DNA of 64,000 nucleotides from Cristatella mucedo (Eukaryota > Bryozoa > Phylactolaemata > Cristatellidae): NCBI GenBank assembly GCA_009760855.2, contig WPIO01000086.1:124001-188000 (forward strand). Direction: 5' to 3'. Position numbers and translations under genes: made by a program. Shown piece by piece: positions 58,125 to 64,000 of this stretch (its first letter is position 1; each line of letters opens with the position of its first letter). The notes beneath the pieces are model-generated. The model saw only the letters and a list, made by a program, of their open reading frames with translations, did no database searches and was not told the origin of the DNA.

Positions 58125-58930
58125 AGCTTGCCGAAAACTAGTAAGTTTCTTTTATCAGTATTCAATTAAATAAGGTAAGCTGGCAACTATGTTCGAATTT
58201 CATCATAACAAACAACAAAAGAGTTAAGAGATGTTGACCTGCTGGAGGGCTGGGACTAATCAAACTTTCAGTACAATTGAATGTCATATGCCTAGAATTT
58301 AAATCCTAGATTATGAACGGCAATCACAGAGGCAAGATGGGGAGAAAAAAAAACTGAGAATAACGGGAACAAGTACAGATCCCTGAAGTACCCCATATTT
58401 TAGAGGTTCGGAAGATCATCTAGGCCAGTCACATCAATACTCCTGAGTCTCCTATTGAGGTAGGAACTGAATCAATGCAATGCAGTGCCAGTGATTACCA
58501 GGTGAGGTGAGAGGCACTCAAGAAGGACATGGCGATCGATATTATTATAATTTGCTGAAATATCGAGCAAAAAGAAATATACGCACTCTACGTCAGTATG
58601 CCTTGCAAAGTTATACACACGAGGTAACTCTAACTCTGTGGAGTAATTAGCTCTAAAATCAGAATGGAACTCCATAGCAAGGTTTACATTTTCAATATAT
58701 GTCTTTAGCATGTCTGCAATTGCTGGTTCCAGTGTCTTTTATAGTAACGTTAGAAGAGAGAGTGGGTGGTATTTGTCTAAGTTCTTTTGGTCTAGTGTTG
58801 CTTTTTTATTACTGGCCTGACTAAAGAAATGATCGATCGTCGACATCAGGGTTTTGTGATTGAGCATTTTTGATTTAAAAATATTTTTATTGAAGCTGGA
58901 CGTGGCTTTGGTAGAAGCACTATCTTCGTG
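58125..58930 (-). repeat. LINE-A RT fragment spanning the left edge of duplication copy 2
   Basis: The element reads continuously across 58,454. To the left are remnants of motifs B and C (about 58,230-58,420, CCCTGAAGTACCCCATATTT). To the right is the motif A region shared with copy 1 (58,472-58,711). Unlike copy 1, there is no switch of orientation at the edge, so this looks like the ancestral arrangement. Confidence 0.82.
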
Positions 58931-59327
58931 ACCGGATCATCCTATTTTAAGGTTCGACAGTTTAAATTGATGCCTCCCTGCTTTTTGTCCTCAATCCGAT
59001 CTATACTTGAAGTTTCTAAGCAGGGTATTCTTGGCTGCTGACATTTTCGGTAATATGTATCATGAAAGCCAACCTGAATCTATTTCAAGATACCCACTTT
59101 CGGCAAAATCGAAAGCTTAAAGGCGTTTTTTAATACACCGTTCTATCAGCGGATGAAAGGCGACGAAAATGCAAGGAATGGAGTGCACTTGCAGACTACC
59201 ATCATAATCGCAGTGCTTTCTGTACATCCCTCAGTGGATGCAACTTGGCTTATAACCTATTTTAGCCTACAGGTAAATTGCCAGCTTTTTGCCCCAGCTC
59301 TTACGAAAGCTCTTTGCCTACTTCTGA

Positions 59328-59690
59328 TGCAATATTAGCAATAGTAATACGTTTGAAATAGCGCTCTCAAAGAACTGAAAATCCTTCTAGGTACTTAACA
59401 TTAGCCGAAAAAGAACAACGAAACAATGTTGGTGGTATTATGCTCTATGACAACAAGCATAGCATGGTTAGTGCTGACACATTCAGACCTTGCATGCAAA
59501 TATGATTAGTAAAGTCTCTATGATTTAAACTGAGCTATTTAATTTAATGTGTCTCCGTGTGACTCTACCACGTCACTAAGACCATGTGGATGTTATGCAG
59601 GATAGTTTTGTATAGCTTACTCACAGCATTAGAGGCTTTCGGTAGGCATTCGGTAGCCAACAGACATCGTCTCACACACAAAAAAGAGCA
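59328..59690 (-). repeat. LINE-A 3' tail and LINE-B scrap (duplication copy 2)
   Basis: Same pair of diverged fragments as at 44,555-44,930, carried along by the duplication. Confidence 0.7.
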
Positions 59691-61887
59691 CTTCAAATAC
59701 GGCCGGCCCCTGGCGATGTGCGAAAGCTACTGAGAAAGCCGAAGCCATGAAGCCAGTTAAAAGAGACCCAGAGTCAAATGTTAAGGTCCACCGGCCTCTG
59801 GATGACAGCACCGGAAATAACGTCAATTGCACAAGTTAAACCACACGAACAGTATCACTTCTGCCAAAAGTAGTGAGTAACATTGTGATGCAAGCGGCAG
59901 ACAACAACACAACCACATTCAACTTCTGTAGCATCTGCACGATATCCAGGTGTAGTGTTGGAATGTGACCTTTCGCTAGACAATCACATGCATCATTATC
60001 TAATTCCAACGGGACGAGTTTGGAAATTCCCTCAAACTGGGTTCTTCACAAACGCTGCGATTATTCAAAAATCTACCTCATTTTCCGCCAAAGCATATCA
60101 CCTTGGGATACATTTGATGCTTTCGGGGAAGCTAGTTTTGTAAGTCTGGTAGCTGCCTTTGACTGCACTCAAATAAAGACATAATTACAACAGTATATGA
60201 AGGCAGCTCACTTTTCCGGTTCTCTGAAGAATCGTGCTGCTTGATTCTAAGAGTTTTTAAACGACTAGGTCATTGGAAGGCCTCTTTGTGCATAGTCACA
60301 GTAACTTTAGTCTAACGTGGTAGCAACGCAGGCATTAATAATAAGTTATTTCTCCCACGAACTGAGAAGATTTAACAGCCACATACCAGCTGCAAACGCT
60401 CAAGTTATTCAATCACAGCAGCAATACAAATTGATCCGTAACTATCGCCGTGAGACGGAGGCCACATTGTGTTTGTGGCGGCTAGTTCAAAAAAAACGTT
60501 CAGTCTATTACAAAAAATTGATTAATCCTAGAAATAAATCGTACACTGCTTGTATAAAGAATTTATACAATTATGAAAAAAAATCAGTAATATTTCTCAC
60601 ATGAAGTTTTTTTTATGAAAAAAAATCATCAGTAGAATACCAAATTAACAATCTGGCAGATTTATCGCTACAGTTTATAAAACTAGACAGATTGCCGAAC
60701 GGTCATGTTTATTCTTTATCAGCCATGATTTAACCAGAGAGTTGCCAAAAGTGCCGACGTGGTAAACCGACTTTGCTTTGGTTTCTTGAAGTCGGGCACT
60801 CCACTCTTATTTGAATCGAGTATTAGATAAAACTACGGAAAATGTACGGCTCAACTGAAGTTACCATGTTACGTAAAGTCAGTCAGTCGAGAGACAAAAA
60901 GCATGTGGCTATCTGGACTTTAGGTGATGGTGCAATTGTTTTCATGTGGCTCGTAGCATTGTTCTTTCTCTGTCTCGCAACAAAGATTTAATTGAATTTC
61001 ATGGGTGACCAAGATAAAACTAGATATCGCCTATACAACCACACCTTTCACAACCATCTGAGCGTAGAGGTTTTTACCGAGTTTGAAGGTTTCGCCCAAA
61101 CACGTTTTTAGCAACCCAGCTGCACCAGTGGGGCCATCCGGAACGGTTTCCAAAACCTCTCAATTACTGATGGTCCTAAGGTTTTAGCTTGCTTGGATCG
61201 GCGAAAGCTAGTTTCTAAAAAACAGTATTTGTCATGAGGTCTAGCTTTGGATAGTGTCCCTTTCTCCTGAGCTATCTGGGCTATGATTACCGATGTAATG
61301 GCATATCAGGTTTATTCTATAGGCATACATCTACCGAATTGCGTTCACAAGCCACTGACAATCAAAACACAATATCAATACATTTGCTTGAAAAGCAATT
61401 ATATCTGTAAATGTACATTCGTCGCAACCATACGACTTTGACTTGGGAACGGAATGGAGAAGACTATACACATTGCTATCCTAGGCTATAAAAAAAAGCA
61501 ATTTCATTTAATGACCTTTGCCATGTATGTGTAGAAATGGAGTTGAATTCAGCATCACTTGATCGGCCTACCTCACTTAAAACCTACTGATTACAGCCAG
61601 ATCTAGGTGGCGTGACTGTCTTAAGTTTGCAGAACCAAGTAGTAAATAGAAGTGGCTAAATTTAGACAACAACCGAGTTGAATCATGATGTCCCTGATCG
61701 TTTCATCTCTGGTGTGTCGATCTCTAAAGCCCTATTTTATGTTTGTATACATATTTTTAGCCTTACATGCAACGTTCTTGGAGGGTCCAGGCTACCAGCA
61801 TCAAACCCTTCATCCATGTGCACCCCGTCGTGAATTCACTCTCTCCGAAAATCGATGTGGATATGGATGAGTCAGTGAATTCTGCAC

Positions 61888-61973
61888 TATAAAAGCAACT
61901 GCCCACAATAGCTTTCAAGCAACAGCTTTGGTGGAGAAACCTCCTGCTACTTCATTGAAGAATTAAGTGAAAG
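61888..61973 (+). promoter_or_regulatory. Candidate TATA box and 5' UTR exon of a second Kunitz gene (copy 2)
   Basis: TATAAAAG at 61,888-61,895 and the AAG|GTATGT donor after 61,973 are identical to the copy 1 signals, so the second copy is not visibly damaged here. The matching coding exon would be about 570 bp past the window end. Confidence 0.45.
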
Positions 61974-64000
61974 GTATGTCAAACTAACGTCGGTTGTGCA
62001 ATTGACTTGCTCATTAAGTCCAGAGCTGTAATTGTAACTGCTCTTTGAGGAAAATGTATGTACTAGCATTAAAATAATCTGTTTACAACGTTTAACCATC
62101 ATCGTTATCTCTAACGAGGCAACCATATAGCTTCCTCGCCTACGTACATGAAGAGGTGACCTGGTCTCCATGCAGATTAGGTAGCCACTTCGCGAATGTT
62201 GACCGTAAAAAGTTCTGCAAGTACTCGGGACGTGATGCGGATGATGGAAAACATAAAATTCCCATAGTTTCGGTGAATCTAAAAATGATAATTCTCTTAG
62301 GCCATCATTAATTTTTCACGAATTTTGCATAACTCTCAAAGTCAGCTGGTCACGTTGAAGCCTTACCAAAGTTACACTAGACTAAATCAACTGCACTTTA
62401 AAATCTGCCTTTGACGATATGAAATTACACAATTCATTGTTTTTTATACCATTTGTATCAGATCATAACGTCAAAGTTAGCCTAAGAATGTTTGGCAACC
62501 GATTTCAACGCCTGCAACTAAGAGCTGGCAGTGCCTTTAAGCTGTATAAAAATTATAACAGCCGATTTCAAAATCGGAGGGTAAGCATCGTGCTGTGAAT
62601 CGTATTTGTTAACTCTAAATTACACAGCTCTTCTAGGCCATTTTCTGATCGAGTAGTGTATCGATACCAGAGAAGTTTTTGTCACTCATTTTAAGGTACT
62701 CACAAACACTCACTATTGCAAACCTGATTGGTAATTAGATTCAATCAAGTTTGATATCATACTACTCGCTATTTTACTCAGCCTTTTTGCTTTACGTCTG
62801 AATAACGACCTCAACCTTTTTAGAAATTGTGTTTGCTTAGCTCTTGTGCTCCATTAGCCTAGAAATCAGCTCGACAGGCGTAAGTATGTCATTAGACCTA
62901 TCGAGATATACAATTACAGAACATGTTTCCAATACCCCAACAGCTTTCGTAGGTTTCACGTAATTTATCTTCAGTATTTCAATGCAGACTGCGGTACCAT
63001 CTTGCTTGCTAAATTACATGTAAGCTAACTTTAAAGCACATCTTAAAGAGATTCGTAACAAATATTGTGCTCTATTCAAACAATATTATGTAGCTCTACG
63101 AATCATCAAACGTAGAAGCATCAGTTTTACCTATTAAGCTAATGGCTAACAACCGATTTGCCAAACAGTTTGCTGATATGACGGAATCTTTCACAAGCTT
63201 ATCAGTTGACCTCCAAGCAGACATGGAACGGCTCATTATAAGGCGAGTTCCCAGCAATATCTGAAACAGTCCTTAGCCTGTTACGTTGTATGGTCTTAAA
63301 TGAGTACTCGATAAGTATACGTGCTTAGTAATTATTGGTACTTTATATCCCTACAAAATTCAACAGCTTATCACTGAAAGTGAACTAAGTAAACTCAGAC
63401 AAGTAGAAAAGATATAACTAATAGCTGACTAATAGCTTCAGTATTTTTTATTGGAATCTACACAATGATTTGTATACTGTTAATATCCTTTTCAAGATAA
63501 TAACCAATACGGCCCATATTTAAATACAATCAGAGATCTTAAAGATTAAAATAGAGACGATAAATTTCATAATTTATAAGTTTGAAATTTTAGTTTTTCA
63601 ACCATTGTTACATCGTAAAGGGCTCCTAAAGTTAGTGACAGAACCCCAAATGCTGACGTGTTTTTTTATTTTGATTGAAATCAGACCCTCGAGAAGTGAG
63701 TTCTTAAACCATTGGGATATTTACAACACTCAATGCACGTTTAGTGGCAGAGGCTCGCTGCGAAAGTAAGATTTCTATATTTACCTAGTTTAACATTCCT
63801 ACACTAGTTATCTGCTTTTCTCTTGCAGAGCGAGTATAAATTTACTAATGAATATTGCTAGACCATTGATTGAAAATACACGCTGTAGCTTGTCAAGAAA
63901 TTCTTATCTAAGCAAAGTGCAATTTATTTATGTATTTGACAAAAACTCGGCATCATTTCCTGTAGAACCGATGACATTTTTGTAGTTGGAACAAGAATAC

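Larger units (their letters stand above)
58454..64000 (+). repeat. Segmental duplication, copy 2 (truncated by window end)
   Basis: Matches 43,684-49,222 in order and orientation. Small differences include AATTTAATGTGTC flanked by TCTATGATT versus TCTATTATT near 59,520, an extra AC in the CACACA run near 59,676, and AACTAACGTCGG versus AACTAAACGTCGG near 61,985. The block includes a second copy of the candidate Kunitz promoter and 5' UTR exon. The coding exons would lie beyond the window. Confidence 0.95.

Overview
This is eukaryotic (metazoan) nuclear DNA. There are no operons and almost no long open frames, genes are split by introns with GT-AG borders, and most of the window is 5'-truncated non-LTR retrotransposons, tRNA-derived SINEs and microsatellites. 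The host cannot be named from sequence alone. A small secreted Kunitz-domain gene family, a dual-oxidase remnant and an L2/CR1-like LINE fit an invertebrate, perhaps a flatworm or other lophotrochozoan, but this is inference.

One host gene looks intact: a four-coding-exon gene for an 80-residue secreted single-domain Kunitz serine-protease inhibitor (coding exons 49,789-52,021, + strand). It has a candidate TATA box and 5' UTR exon about 2.6 kb upstream (47,107-47,192) and a poly(A) signal at 52,093. It carries two cysteines beyond the usual six. A dead paralogue lies on the - strand at about 18.0-18.9 kb, with the same exon lengths but a lost start codon, a lost splice donor, and the first Kunitz cysteine turned into a stop.

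The left flank of the Kunitz gene, including the putative promoter and 5' UTR exon, is present twice at very high identity (43,684-49,222 and 58,454-64,000). The second copy runs off the right edge, so a second Kunitz gene is predicted to start at about +570 bp beyond the window. Both copies begin inside an L2-like LINE.

Other host material is a degraded dual-oxidase (DUOX) fragment on the - strand: transmembrane exons at 33.12-33.37 kb and an FAD/NAD-binding exon at 28.87-29.26 kb. It has a frameshift, a stop and altered motifs.

Repeats, region by region: LINE-A (L2/CR1-like, tail of TAA/ATT repeats with a 3' stem-loop) supplies more than 25 fragments. The longest open frame is 4,674-6,071 and the copy with most domains is 14.65-17.84 kb. 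LINE-B (second L2/CR1-like family) lies at 31.0, 36.6-37.6, 39.7-40.7, 42.3-42.9, 44.8/59.6 and 56.8 kb. A fragment of a third reverse transcriptase is at 20.24 kb. The 3' end of a LINE with a restriction-like endonuclease (R2/NeSL-like) is at 22.6-23.3 kb. At least two tRNA-like SINE families are present, one of which appears to borrow the LINE-A 3' tail. Microsatellites lie at 22.5, 29.45, 33.65 and 34.5 kb, and a degenerate 9-bp repeat array at 9.95-10.2 kb. The remaining intervals hold no gene I can recognise.
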